Counted from the first letter of the stretch, positions 25,364 to 34,947 are shown. The stretch: 64,000 nucleotides of DNA from an uncultured Clostridia bacterium (GCA_910587195.1 CAJUKL010000001.1:1-64000), one strand, 5' to 3'. A program made the numbers and translations. The notes: generated from the sequence alone by a model not told the origin.

Positions 25364-26602
25364 TTATTCCATATTCCACAAGCCCAACCGCATTTGTTGA
25401 ATAAAACCAGCAGAACGTTCTGCTTGCAGTTTATGCTGATGTTGTTTTTGTTGTTCTTCTTTTTGTCTGTCAAAGCCTTCGCCTTTTGACTCTCTGTTTT
25501 GGTCTTGTGTTTGCATTTCTTTTTTGTTGACTTCAACTGTTGTTTCATTTCCTGTGTTTTGCTCTATAATAGAACTAATTTCTCTTGCTTTTTCTGCTAA
25601 CAAACTACTTGTTTTTGCATTTTCTGCAAACATAGAAACATGTGCCTGACCATTTTGCATTACCAACTTAATTGTAATTTTACCCAATTCTTTTGGCATT
25701 AGTTGAATTTCAAACTCATTTTCATGTTGTGCAAATTTTGCTAACATTTTATCAGATACTTTTTGTGCCATATTGGCATCAGTAATTTGTGTATTTTCAC
25801 CAACTTTGATGTTAACAACATCATCAGAAAATGTTCTTTTGCTTGTTGTAGAAGTATTTTCTGACAATTCTTTATCATCTGAAGTATCCATTTGTTTGTT
25901 ATCAGACTTTGTTTCTGTTTTTTCTTCTGTCATAACAACAGGTGCTTCTATTTCCTTTGTTTGTTCTGTTTTTACTTCTGCTTTCACAGTTTCTGTTTTA
26001 ACAACTTCCGTTTTTTGTTGTTCTTGCTGTTGTTTTGGTTGTGCTTCCACCACTTTTTCAACATCTTTTGTTGTGTCTTTTGAAACAGTTTGTTCTGTTT
26101 CTACTTTTGTTTGTTGTGGAGTTTGCGCAACCTTTTCACTTGTCTGTTGTTGTGGTGTATCAACAACAACTTCTGCTTGTTCTGTTGCATTTCCAGTTGC
26201 TTGTGTCATTTCTACTGCTTCTGTCTGTACAACAGGTGTTTCTGTAACAGTTTGCTCTACTTGTGTGTCTACTGGTACAATATTGGTATTTATCGCTGCT
26301 GCAAACATTGCTAAATCCACTTGCTGCACCATAGTTTCCTTTGCATCTTCGCTATCCTTTTCTGTTACATTTTCTTTTTGTTGTGTTTCTGGCTTTGTAG
26401 TATCTTCTTTTTTATCAACCTTATTTTCTTTGGTGTTCTTTGTATTTTTTGTGTCTTTTTTTTCAGATGCATTTGGTTTTTGTTGTGCCTCTGCCGTCTG
26501 TTTCATAAAACCATAAAATACTTCCCCTTTATTATTGTTGACATTCATTTTAACTGCATTTGCTTGTAATGCTACAAAGTCATTTAATGTTACATTATCC
26601 AC
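25364..26602 (-). CDS. fliK: Hook-length control protein FliK
   Basis: 412 residues. The C-terminal Flg_hook domain (~275-350) reads FEIQLMPKELGKITIKLVMQ, the FliK signature that acts on FlhB. The long middle part (~35-270) is Lys/Glu/Gln/Thr/Val-rich and probably extended, as expected for a molecular ruler. The start is GTG at 26602 behind AAGGAGGTG. Its position between fliJ and flgD is standard. Confidence 0.88.
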   Translation of the reverse strand: MDNVTLNDFVALQANAVKMNVNNNKGEVFYGFMKQTAEAQQKPNASEKKDTKNTKNTKENKVDKKEDTTKPETQQKENVTEKDSEDAKETMVQQVDLAMFAAAINTNIVPVDTQVEQTVTETPVVQTEAVEMTQATGNATEQAEVVVDTPQQQTSEKVAQTPQQTKVETEQTVSKDTTKDVEKVVEAQPKQQQEQQKTEVVKTETVKAEVKTEQTKEIEAPVVMTEEKTETKSDNKQMDTSDDKELSENTSTTSKRTFSDDVVNIKVGENTQITDANMAQKVSDKMLAKFAQHENEFEIQLMPKELGKITIKLVMQNGQAHVSMFAENAKTSSLLAEKAREISSIIEQNTGNETTVEVNKKEMQTQDQNRESKGEGFDRQKEEQQKQHQHKLQAERSAGFIQQMRLGLWNME

Positions 26603-26660
26603 AACTTCACCTCCTTAAAAATATAAAAGTATTTATAGTAAAAAAAATTACTATCAAAAA

Positions 26661-27104
26661 TTATTTACTTGCAATACGACTAAAAGAAACAAATTCTTCT
26701 ATCAACATTTCTTCTTCCTTTTGTTCTTCTTTGTGGTAAACCTCTAATTTTTTTTCTTTTAATTTTTCTAAAGAAGAAGTATCTTGTTTTGCTGCTACAA
26801 CTTCATTTCTTTTATTTTCCTCATCTACTTTGATAAGGGCTAATTTTTTTTCTTCCTGTTTAATAGTAACTTCCAATCTTCTCAAATAAGCTTCAAAGCC
26901 AATCGATTCTATAATTGTGATTCCTTCCACTTTTTTCTGGTTAAAATCCTCATTACACTTTTTATATTCTTCTTCTAAATTATGTATGACTTCTTCTTGT
27001 TGATGCATTTTTGCTAATATTTTAGCGTGTTCATTTTTTAATGCATCCAAAACCTGATTTTTATAACTCAACACTGTACCCAATGTAAAATTAAATTTTT
27101 TCAT
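26661..27104 (-). CDS. fliJ: Flagellar export protein FliJ
   Basis: 147 residues, one long coiled coil (NLEEEYKKCNEDFNQKK, IKQEEKKLALIKVDEENKRN), with the start KKFNFTLGTVLSYKNQVLDA typical of FliJ. FliJ is the stalk-like partner of ATPase FliI and FlhA. It follows fliI by 16 bp. Confidence 0.9.
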   Translation of the reverse strand: MKKFNFTLGTVLSYKNQVLDALKNEHAKILAKMHQQEEVIHNLEEEYKKCNEDFNQKKVEGITIIESIGFEAYLRRLEVTIKQEEKKLALIKVDEENKRNEVVAAKQDTSSLEKLKEKKLEVYHKEEQKEEEMLIEEFVSFSRIASK

Positions 27105-27120
27105 AGTTCCCCCTAAAAAA

Positions 27121-28428
27121 TCACTTTAATATTTTTTCCATTTCTGCAACAACTTCCTCATATGAAAATTTATCTGTTACACTTTGTTTTAAAAATCCAT
27201 TTATCTTATCTATTTTAGAAATTGCATAATCCACTTTTGGATTTGTACCTGCTTTATAGGCACCTATGGAAATCAAGTCAGCATTTTTATCATATACACT
27301 CATAATATCTCTCATTTTAGAATTTAACTCTTTATGTTTTTGTGAAACAATGCTGCTCATCAAACGGGAGATGCTTGCATTTACATCAATCGCCGGAAAA
27401 TGGTTACTATTTGCCAACTTTCTAGTTAATACAATATGTCCGTCTAAAATACCACGAACAGTATCAGCAATAGGCTCATTGGTATCATCACCTTCCACCA
27501 AAACAGTATAAACTCCAGTGATAGAACCACGTTTAAAGTTACCACTTCTTTCCAACAATTTAGGTAATTCTGCATAAATGGAAGGTGTATATCCTCTTGC
27601 CACAGGCGGTTCTCCTACAGCAAGTCCAATTTCCCTTTGTGCCATAGCAAAACGTGTCAGCGAGTCCATCATTAAAAGCACATCATATCCTTGGTCTTTA
27701 AAATATTCTGCAATCGTTGTTGCTACCATAGGACATTTCATTCTTAACATAGCAGGCTGGTCACTTGTTGCAACCACAAGTACAGAGCGTTTCATGCCTT
27801 CTTCCCCTAAATCTCTCTGCATAAATTCTAAAACCTCTCGACCACGCTCTCCCACAAGTGCAATTACATTAATATCTGCTTTTACATTTTTAGCAATCAT
27901 ACCTAATAAGGTACTTTTTCCAACACCACTACCTGCAAAAATGCCTATTCTTTGTCCTTTTCCTATGGTTAGTGTGCCATCAATCGCTTTTACTCCAAAT
28001 TCCATTTTTTCTGTAATAGGAGGTCTTTCCAAAGGATTAATATAAGGACTTTCTACTGTATAGTATTCTTCTGCTTTAAAAGAGCCTTTCCCATCTATAG
28101 GATTTCCCATAGCATCAATAGCTCTCCCCCTTAAAAAATCACCCACAGGTATTTTTAATCTTTGTTTTGTATTTCTAACAAAACTTCCAACTGCAATACC
28201 ACTCATATTATCATAGGGCATTAAAAATATTTTTTCATCTTTAAAACCTACAATTTCGGCTGGTATCTGTTTATTACTACCTTCATTATAAATCAGGCTA
28301 ATATCACCCATACTTGCTTTTCCACCAGAGGCTTCTATGCCCATGCCGACAATATTTTCAATTTTGCCTATATGGCTGATTGTTTCTGATTCTAATACTA
28401 AACTAGCCATTTTTTGGAACATATTCAC
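27121..28428 (-). CDS. fliI: Flagellar export ATPase FliI
   Basis: 435 residues of the F1-beta-like ATPase family. Walker A is GSGVGKST (about residue 165), Walker B is DVLLMMDSLTRFAMAQREIG, and GEPPVARGYTPS is a FliI/SctN signature. It forms a hexamer at the export gate base. The ribosome site is AGGAGGGG. A terminator-like hairpin lies in the 123-bp gap after fliH. Confidence 0.97.
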   Translation of the reverse strand: MNMFQKMASLVLESETISHIGKIENIVGMGIEASGGKASMGDISLIYNEGSNKQIPAEIVGFKDEKIFLMPYDNMSGIAVGSFVRNTKQRLKIPVGDFLRGRAIDAMGNPIDGKGSFKAEEYYTVESPYINPLERPPITEKMEFGVKAIDGTLTIGKGQRIGIFAGSGVGKSTLLGMIAKNVKADINVIALVGERGREVLEFMQRDLGEEGMKRSVLVVATSDQPAMLRMKCPMVATTIAEYFKDQGYDVLLMMDSLTRFAMAQREIGLAVGEPPVARGYTPSIYAELPKLLERSGNFKRGSITGVYTVLVEGDDTNEPIADTVRGILDGHIVLTRKLANSNHFPAIDVNASISRLMSSIVSQKHKELNSKMRDIMSVYDKNADLISIGAYKAGTNPKVDYAISKIDKINGFLKQSVTDKFSYEEVVAEMEKILK

Positions 28429-28446
28429 CCCTCCTTATCATAAAAT

Positions 28447-28477
28447 AAGAGGCTTTACTTTGTAGTGAAAGCCCCTT
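28447..28477 (-). terminator. Terminator-like hairpin inside the operon, between fliH and fliI
   Basis: On the minus strand AAGGGGCTTT, an 11-nt loop and AAAGCCTCTT (one G-U), then ATTTTATG. The T-run is short, so partial attenuation is likelier than full stop. It lies just before the fliI ribosome site. Confidence 0.5.
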
Positions 28478-28551
28478 AACACACTTTTTTCCTAAACATC
28501 GGGACAAAACTTGATTATTTTTTTAACGATTACAAAGGATTAAAAACAACA

Positions 28552-29475
28552 TTATAATGGTGCGCTGTTCAAAATCTCTTTAATGTTTACCATTTGTGTA
28601 CTTGCACTTGCGTCAATAATTTCATCTGGTAATTCTATAATACATGTTCCCGGAGTTTCATTTTCCATTACAACAATTTTAACATGGTCTGAAAGATGGT
28701 TTAAATGTTGAAGTAGCACAGTATCTCCTTCTACCATCAATTCCGCGTCACATCTAGCGATATATACCTTTGCCCATTCCCTTGTTTTTAATCTTTCTGT
28801 AGCAGAAATAACCATTCTCTCAATCACTTCTTCACTGGATTTTAAACTTACTTGTATTACTTTTTCTGCTATAGCAATCGCCACATCTTTTAACTGATTA
28901 CGATACCTTTTTAACAAATCTTCTTTCATTTGTTCCACATTTTCTATAACTTCTTTTACATCCTGCAATGTGTTTCTACTCATTTTTTCATATTCTGTTT
29001 TACATTCTGTCTCAGCTTTTTTTCTGCCTTCCAGCATACCTTTTTCGTAACCAGATTGTTCTGCCGCCTTTTTCATTTGTTCTATTTGTTCTTTTGCCTT
29101 TTCAACTAATGCTTCTGCATCTTCTTTTGCCTTTTGCAATATTTCTTCTGCTTTTAGGGCAGCCTCTTGTTCAATTTCTTTTGCTCTAAGGATGCTTTCT
29201 TCAATTTCCTGTTCTGCCCTTTGTTTTTCTTCCCAAAATTCTTCCTCAAAAAGATTCTCTTCTTCTACAATTTCTTCTGTTTCTTCTACTTCTTCAGAAA
29301 CAATATCTTCTTTTTTTGTTTTTTTTTCTTCTACCAGTTGAGGCAAATCATCTAACAGTCGAATCTTTTTTTTCATCTCCTGTTCTTCTTTGTCCCTATC
29401 AACCTTGTTCGGCATATATTCTACTATATCATGATTATCATAAAATTTAAAGATGCTATTACGCAATAATATCAT
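28552..29475 (-). CDS. fliH: Flagellar export regulator FliH
   Basis: About 307 residues. A long Glu/Lys coiled coil (~55-175) is followed by the FliH C-terminal domain (DVAIAIAEKVIQVSLKSSEE, then RCDAELMVEGD). FliH binds FliI and regulates its ATPase like a peripheral stalk. ATG 29475 overlaps fliG by 17 bp and has GGAAGGG upstream. The N-terminal coiled coil is longer than in most family members. Confidence 0.88.
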   Translation of the reverse strand: MILLRNSIFKFYDNHDIVEYMPNKVDRDKEEQEMKKKIRLLDDLPQLVEEKKTKKEDIVSEEVEETEEIVEEENLFEEEFWEEKQRAEQEIEESILRAKEIEQEAALKAEEILQKAKEDAEALVEKAKEQIEQMKKAAEQSGYEKGMLEGRKKAETECKTEYEKMSRNTLQDVKEVIENVEQMKEDLLKRYRNQLKDVAIAIAEKVIQVSLKSSEEVIERMVISATERLKTREWAKVYIARCDAELMVEGDTVLLQHLNHLSDHVKIVVMENETPGTCIIELPDEIIDASASTQMVNIKEILNSAPL

Positions 29476-30472
29476 CCCTTCCGCCTTTCATAATGACAAT
29501 TTCACCCTGTTCTTCCAGTTTTCTGATAATACCAACAATTCTTTGTTGTGCATCTTCCACATCTTTTTTACGAACATTTGTTGTAATTTCAAGGTCGGAC
29601 TTAATAGATTCAGCCATACGAGAAGACATATTTGCAAAAATCATACTCTTTACTTCTTCGTTTGCACCCTTCAGTGCAAATACAAGGTCTTTGCTGTCAC
29701 AGTCACGCACAAAGCGTTGGATAGACCGATTGTCCATTGTGGTAATATCTTCGAATACAAACATTCTTTTTCTAATTTCTTCTGCCAATTCTGCATCTCT
29801 TTCAGAAAGACCATCAAAAATACTTTTTTCACTACTTCTGTCCATATTGTTCATTACTTCAGCAATATAATCAATACCACCCACTTGTTTGTAATCTGTT
29901 GTGAGCATATTTGCAAATTTCTTTTCTAATTCTCTTTCAACAATTTTAATAATGTCTGGTGCCACACTACTCATTGTAGCAATACTATGTACTACTTGCA
30001 ATCTTTTTTCATCACTTAAATTTTCAATCACCTGTGAAGACAGGGAAGAATCTACATATGCTAGTACAAGTGCTATGGTTTGTGGTCTTTCCTGTGACAA
30101 AATGGTCACTAAGTTTGGGCCATCTGTTTTTCGGATAAAGGAAAAAGCTCTTGTTTTTAATTGTTTTGAAACTCTTTCTAGCAAACCATGTGCAACAGAT
30201 TCACCAAAAGCCTTTTCCAATACCGTTTTTGCATATTCCAAACCACCATCTGTTACTACTTTTTGTGTCAAGCACATTTTATAAAACTCATCTAAAATTT
30301 CTTCAATTTCCTCTGGTGTAAGATGTTGTAGTTTTGCAACTTCAACGGTAAGTTTTTCTAAGTCTTCTTCACTCAGATGTTTATAAATTTGAGAGGCCTT
30401 ATCTACTCCTAACGAAACAACAACTGCGGCTGCTTTTTGTTCTGTTGATAAAGCACGCTTACCTTCAGGCAT
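29459..30472 (-). CDS. fliG: Flagellar motor switch protein FliG
   Basis: 337 residues with three armadillo-like domains. Key stretches: EERPQTIALVLAYVD-like middle (QERPQTIALVLAYVDSSLSS) and C-terminal torque helix ITTMDNRSIQRFVRDCDSKD with charged residues facing MotA. FliG joins the MS ring (FliF) to the C-ring. It overlaps the fliF end by 8 bp. Confidence 0.97.
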   Translation of the reverse strand: MPEGKRALSTEQKAAAVVVSLGVDKASQIYKHLSEEDLEKLTVEVAKLQHLTPEEIEEILDEFYKMCLTQKVVTDGGLEYAKTVLEKAFGESVAHGLLERVSKQLKTRAFSFIRKTDGPNLVTILSQERPQTIALVLAYVDSSLSSQVIENLSDEKRLQVVHSIATMSSVAPDIIKIVERELEKKFANMLTTDYKQVGGIDYIAEVMNNMDRSSEKSIFDGLSERDAELAEEIRKRMFVFEDITTMDNRSIQRFVRDCDSKDLVFALKGANEEVKSMIFANMSSRMAESIKSDLEITTNVRKKDVEDAQQRIVGIIRKLEEQGEIVIMKGGRDDIIA

Positions 30473-32084
30473 TGTCCTCGCCTCCCCTTAACCAAGTTTT
30501 AATGAGCTGTGCTGATATTTCTGGATTATCTTCCGCAAATTTACGAATATTATCTTTTAATTCCATACTCTTTTCATTTTGTATCCGTAACAATTCTCTG
30601 GAAGCCTTTTCATCTTCTGTTTCCTGTGCTGCATTTAAGGAAGGTACCACAAGAGTTTCCGTCAATTGTACATCTGCAAGTGCTTGTTCCTTTGCTTTTT
30701 TCTTTCTTCTTCGAAGCAAAAATGCTAAAAGAAGTAAGAGCAATAATAATACTGCTGCTGCAATAATTCCAATGAGCAACCATCTGCCAAAAGAAAAAGT
30801 ATCTGTTTCTGTTGGCTGTGTAGTATCCATAAAGAAAGTTGCACTTTCTATTGCAATTTTTGTAGCTTTATCCACATCGTTGATACCTGCTGCATTTGCA
30901 ATAATATCTCTTAAAGCATTTCTGGAAAAATCACCAAAATCGGTACCATTTACAACAACAGATACACTTAAATCTTCCAGATTGCCAGTATCCATTTGTA
31001 CTTGTTCTTTAATCTGGTCTACTAAGTAGTTAATATCTTGTTGATTTCTAATATAATTTTCTGTTCCTGTTGTTTCTAAATCTCTTACACCATAAATAGG
31101 AATTTCTGCATTGGTTTCCGTTCCTGGTATACCACCCACATTTTCGCCATCTGGTCTTTGCAACTCTTGGTCAATGGAAACATTACCTGGAATACCAACT
31201 TTGTCTTCTTCGTTTGGTGGTGCAGAATAATTGATAATTTCTCTAATTCTTTTATCAATATCTACAGTTGCTTTGACAGAAACTTTAACATTTTCTTCTC
31301 CATAAACGGGTCTTAAAACTTCTAATACCTTGTTTTTGATATTATTTTCAATTTCTCTTTCTACATCCATTTTTAACTGTGCAGAAAGGCTTCTGTCACC
31401 GTCTGTATCTTTAATGGAAACATCATTACCATTTCCGTCAAGAACTCTAATATTTTCAAATTTTATTTTAGATACACTAGTTTCTACCAGTCTTTGGATA
31501 CCTTCTACCTGTGCTCTGGTTGGCGTGCCGCCATCTTTCATGGTTACACGAACACTTGCACTTGCTTCCATACTTACATTATTTCCAATTACATATTTTT
31601 GTTCTTCTGCTGGTGTAATAATAACGCTTGCATCTCTTACACCATCAAAAGCACGTATCGTTGCAGCAATTCTATCTTGCAAATAGAATATTTCATAATT
31701 TCTTCTATCTGCATCTGTTGTCATCATACTGATATTATTAGTATATGTATCATAAGAAAAACCGCTTTTTGGATAGCCTGCCATGATTAACTGTGCACGC
31801 AAAGTATCTACTTGGCTTTCTGGTACTAAAATGGTTCCACCAGCTCTATATTTATAGTTGACTCCTGAATCATTTAATACTGTAGCAATTTGTGTTGCTT
31901 CTGTTTCATTTACTTCCTGAAAAAGTACAACATAAGGTCTTGTATTCAAATAAAACGCAAGACCAGCACAGCCAAGTAAAAGTAAAATAAGACCAGCAAC
32001 AATCAGTCGTTTTGCTCTTGTATTTAGTTTTTTAATCGTCTCTTTTATTTTTGTCCATATGGCTTTTAATTTCGTAACATCCAA
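30465..32084 (-). CDS. fliF: Flagellar MS-ring protein FliF
   Basis: 539 residues: an N-terminal membrane helix (~24-44), ring-building motifs (RPYVVLFQEVNETEATQIA, NYEIFYLQDRIAATIRAFDG), a second membrane helix (~440-465) and a cytosolic tail that binds FliG. It is the base of the motor. The start is TTG at 32084 behind GAGGGG. It is separated from fliE by a 125-bp AT-rich gap. Confidence 0.96.
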   Translation of the reverse strand: MDVTKLKAIWTKIKETIKKLNTRAKRLIVAGLILLLLGCAGLAFYLNTRPYVVLFQEVNETEATQIATVLNDSGVNYKYRAGGTILVPESQVDTLRAQLIMAGYPKSGFSYDTYTNNISMMTTDADRRNYEIFYLQDRIAATIRAFDGVRDASVIITPAEEQKYVIGNNVSMEASASVRVTMKDGGTPTRAQVEGIQRLVETSVSKIKFENIRVLDGNGNDVSIKDTDGDRSLSAQLKMDVEREIENNIKNKVLEVLRPVYGEENVKVSVKATVDIDKRIREIINYSAPPNEEDKVGIPGNVSIDQELQRPDGENVGGIPGTETNAEIPIYGVRDLETTGTENYIRNQQDINYLVDQIKEQVQMDTGNLEDLSVSVVVNGTDFGDFSRNALRDIIANAAGINDVDKATKIAIESATFFMDTTQPTETDTFSFGRWLLIGIIAAAVLLLLLLLLAFLLRRRKKKAKEQALADVQLTETLVVPSLNAAQETEDEKASRELLRIQNEKSMELKDNIRKFAEDNPEISAQLIKTWLRGGEDNA

Positions 32085-32209
32085 TTTAAACCCCTCTTGA
32101 CTTTCTTAGATTCGTCTTGCTTATAAAACCTCTGTTTTCTCTTTCCTTACTATTATTTTATACTAAAATTCCCCCATTGACAAATTAAGAAATTTTTACA
32201 ATGATAATT

Positions 32210-32530
32210 TTATAAATTGATACGCATAATTTCACTGTACGCATCTAATGCTTTATTGCGCAGCTGCACTAAAAGGTCCACAGCAAGTTGTGCTTTTGCT
32301 GCTGCTACTGGTTCTGCGTGAGGGTCGTCTGTTTGACCTGTTGCCAACAGATATTTTTGCTTTTGATATTCGTCTTCTGTTGCAATCACATCATCAATTG
32401 CTTTACGAAACACATCTGCAAATACAGTTTGTCCAGCTAATGTTTCTACATCTTTTATTGTTCCAGAGCTTACCCGTGTTGTTTGAAAGCCCTCTCCAAA
32501 TTGCATCAGTTGTATTGGGTCTATAAACAT
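32210..32530 (-). CDS. fliE: Flagellar MS-ring/rod junction protein FliE
   Basis: 106 residues. Family features are FADVFRKAIDDVIATEDEYQ and the C-terminal QLRNKALDAYSEIMRINL. FliE links the MS ring to the rod and is the first export substrate. GGAGGG precedes the ATG. Confidence 0.95.
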   Translation of the reverse strand: MFIDPIQLMQFGEGFQTTRVSSGTIKDVETLAGQTVFADVFRKAIDDVIATEDEYQKQKYLLATGQTDDPHAEPVAAAKAQLAVDLLVQLRNKALDAYSEIMRINL

Positions 32531-32557
32531 GACTTATTCCCTCCAAAAGTTTTATTT

Positions 32558-33028
32558 TTATCTTCCTATTTCCAGTGCTTTTGTCGCCATTGCTTTTACT
32601 GCATTAAAAGCAGTTAAATTAGCATCATACCCTCTGGAAGCAGACATACTGTCTATTGTTTCTTTTACCAAATCAACATTTGGCATCATAACATAACCAT
32701 CTACATCAGCATCAGGGTGTAGTGGGTCATAAACTGGTTTAAAATCTCTATCATCTTCCACAATTTCAGCAACACGCACACCACCTGCGGAACCAATACT
32801 TTTTACTTTACGACCATTTTCTCTTACCCCACGTGCAGCCCCATTTAATACTTCTTGGAAACTTCTATTTTTTACAGTTTCAAAAACAACCATTTTTCTT
32901 TTATAGGGACCACCATCTTCTGTTCTTGTGGTTTCAAGATTAGAAATATTTTCTGATGCAACATCTAGCCGCATTCTTTCTGCTGTCATACCAGAAGCAC
33001 TAATATTTAATGCACTTAAAAACGCCAT
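32558..33028 (-). CDS. flgC: Flagellar rod protein FlgC
   Basis: 156 residues: ALNISASGMTAERMRLDVAS, the N-terminal rod signature, and MPNVDLVKETIDSMSASRGY at the C-terminus. It forms part of the proximal rod. It follows flgB by 17 bp. Confidence 0.95.
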   Translation of the reverse strand: MAFLSALNISASGMTAERMRLDVASENISNLETTRTEDGGPYKRKMVVFETVKNRSFQEVLNGAARGVRENGRKVKSIGSAGGVRVAEIVEDDRDFKPVYDPLHPDADVDGYVMMPNVDLVKETIDSMSASRGYDANLTAFNAVKAMATKALEIGR

Positions 33029-33045
33029 TTACCATCACTCCTATG

Positions 33046-33435
33046 TTATTGTCCTCTAATTGCAGTACGCAATCTGTTATAGTCAAAATTAAAAGATTGT
33101 ATTAAATATTGATATTGAATGGTTGCTCTTGCCAGTTCTGCACTTTCCGCAGTCACATCTACATTATTATCGTCCATGCTCATAAATTCATTTTCTGTAT
33201 CATGCACCGTCATTCTTGTATCCCTAATTGCTTCTCTCATATCTTTATAAGACCTGTTTTTACTGCCAGTCAATTTTAATCTCCTGTCCAGCTCATCTTC
33301 AAAGGTTACATATTCTGCTTTAAAGCCAGGTGTATTTTGATTTGCAATATTATTCATTGTAATCTTTTGTTTTTGCCATAAATAATCTAATGATTTTTCC
33401 GTCATTATTCCAGAATTTCCTAACATAAAGTCCAA
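33046..33435 (-). CDS. flgB: Flagellar rod protein FlgB, first gene of the operon
   Basis: 129 residues. The rod signature KQKITMNNIANQNTPGFKAE lies in the first 40 residues and a second rod helix follows later. The start is TTG at 33435 with GAGGTG upstream. It opens the ~24-kb fla/che operon. A TATAAT is about 50 bp upstream and a strong sigma-28-like promoter about 400 bp upstream. Confidence 0.95.
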   Translation of the reverse strand: MDFMLGNSGIMTEKSLDYLWQKQKITMNNIANQNTPGFKAEYVTFEDELDRRLKLTGSKNRSYKDMREAIRDTRMTVHDTENEFMSMDDNNVDVTAESAELARATIQYQYLIQSFNFDYNRLRTAIRGQ

Positions 33436-33483
33436 ACTTTTTCACCTCGATTTCAGTCTTTTTTTGTCTTTTTTTAATGTATC

Positions 33484-33489
33484 ATTATA
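33484..33489 (-). promoter_or_regulatory. Candidate sigma-A -10 for the flgB operon
   Basis: TATAAT on the minus strand about 50 bp before flgB, but the -35 region 17 bp upstream (TATGTG) is poor. An activator or another sigma may be needed. Confidence 0.35.
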
Positions 33490-33839
33490 CATTGTTGTTT
33501 TACAATCACATAAGTGGCATATTAATGTATTTTTTGATGATTCTTATTATATTCCAAAACCCCATAAAAAGCAACACATATACTTTCATTTCAACAAAAA
33601 AATATGAAAATTCATATAATTTATCAGCAAAGGCATAAATTTTCGGCAGATTTAACATTTTATAACATAATATAGCACGTTTTTTTATTTATTTTCTACA
33701 TAAAACTATTTTTTTGACTTACATTATTTTCTAAAAATTAATTTGTTTTACCATATTTATGCCTATTTCCTTGAAATAATAAGTTTTTTTCTATTAATTT
33801 CATTATTTTTATGTCAATATAAAAATAAATTTTTACCAA

Positions 33840-33865
33840 ATATCGACAATTATTTTCTACTTTTA
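33840..33865 (-). promoter_or_regulatory. Sigma-28-like promoter far upstream of flgB
   Basis: TAAA (33862-33865), 14 bp, GTCGATAT (33840-33847) on the minus strand, the best sigma-28 match in the window. A transcript would carry a leader of about 400 nt before flgB. B. subtilis also has a sigma-D promoter upstream of its fla/che operon. The 33436-34026 gap contains no convincing gene and is over 75 percent A+T by eye. Confidence 0.6.
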
Positions 33866-34026
33866 TATGTACTGTTATACAAAGTATAATATATTGTATT
33901 GCTACTTTTTTTTGCCACTAGATATAATTATTTTCTCATTTTCCTCTATCTCATTATATTCTTCTATCTTATACAATAACACAACTTTTTTATTTTTTTA
34001 TCAGACATCCAAATTCTCTTATTTGC

Positions 34027-34470
34027 TTAATAAGACACCACTGCAACAGAGCAATCTCCAATCTTTGCCTTTTCAATTGCTGCTTCTACCAACAATTTAA
34101 AACTTTCTCCTGACTCTGTTGCTCCACTAATCATATCAATATCAGCAGATTGCTTTTCCAAAAGTTGGTTTGCATATCTTCTTGTATAATTATTAGGATA
34201 GGTTTTATATACTGGATTCATCGTACGCATATATGCAGTATCCCAAGACTTAACAAAACCAGTTGGTGTCGTTGCATTATATTCCACTGTTACAATTTCT
34301 CCATTGCTCACGCAAATTGTTACGTATTCCTGCCAACCATATCCTATTTCAAAACCATCAATATGTGCTGTATAATAACCATCTTTCAGTTTTGCTTCCT
34401 TACTGCTACATCCACTCAAAGAAAACAGCATGATGATTGCAAAAAAAACTGCTATTATTTTTTTTATCAT
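34027..34470 (-). CDS. FMN-binding domain lipoprotein, copy B
   Basis: 147 residues. A lipoprotein signal (MLFSLSGCSS; lipid-bearing Cys at about 21) is followed by one FMN-binding domain. The flavin-attachment motif is SGAT in IDMISGATESGESF, where ApbE would link FMN to the Thr. Such extracellular flavoproteins pass electrons in NqrC/RnfG-like complexes and in PplA-type extracellular electron transfer. It is a tandem duplicate of the upstream gene at 34495, with most residues shared. No apbE or electron-transfer complex is in the window. Confidence 0.85.
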   Translation of the reverse strand: MIKKIIAVFFAIIMLFSLSGCSSKEAKLKDGYYTAHIDGFEIGYGWQEYVTICVSNGEIVTVEYNATTPTGFVKSWDTAYMRTMNPVYKTYPNNYTRRYANQLLEKQSADIDMISGATESGESFKLLVEAAIEKAKIGDCSVAVVSY

Positions 34471-34494
34471 ATTGTCCCCTTCTCTCTTTTCATT

Positions 34495-34947
34495 CTATGA
34501 TTCATGTGACACAATGGCGACAGAACAATCGCCAATTTTTGCTTTTTCCAAAGCTGCTTCTACCAGTAATTTAAAATTTTTTCCAGAATTTGTTGCTCCA
34601 CTCACAGTATCAATCGCAGCAGAAGATTGTTTTTCCAAAAGTTGTGCTGCATACCTTCTTGTATAATTATTAGGATAGGTTCCTTGTGATTGATTCATAT
34701 TGCGCATATATGCCATATCCCAAGATTTTTTAAATCCTGCTTTGTTAATGGCATTATATTCTACTGTAATAATTTTTCCATTGCTCACACCTATTGTTAC
34801 ATACTCTTGCCAGCCATGCCCAACTTCAAAGCCATCTATATGTGCTGTATAATAACCATCTTTTAGTTTTGCTTCCTTACTGCCACATGCACTCAAAGAA
34901 AACAATATCATTGCTACAAAGAAAATAGAAATTATTTTTTTTATCAT
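34495..34947 (-). CDS. FMN-binding domain lipoprotein, copy A
   Basis: 150 residues with the same layout as its neighbour: lipobox LFSLSACGS, then an FMN-binding domain with VSGAT in AIDTVSGATNSGKNFK. The two proteins are nearly colinear (KEAKLKDGYYTAHIDGFE shared) and clearly arose by tandem duplication. A 24-bp gap implies one transcript. A terminator after the chemoreceptor gene separates it from that upstream gene. The role is probably extracytoplasmic redox; the partner is unknown. Confidence 0.85.
   Translation of the reverse strand: MIKKIISIFFVAMILFSLSACGSKEAKLKDGYYTAHIDGFEVGHGWQEYVTIGVSNGKIITVEYNAINKAGFKKSWDMAYMRNMNQSQGTYPNNYTRRYAAQLLEKQSSAAIDTVSGATNSGKNFKLLVEAALEKAKIGDCSVAIVSHES

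Noticed and set aside
25773..26516. 247-residue plus-strand frame rich in Cys, Ser, Val and Phe
   Set aside because: Antisense shadow of the Lys/Glu/Gln/Thr-rich middle of fliK; no start signal.
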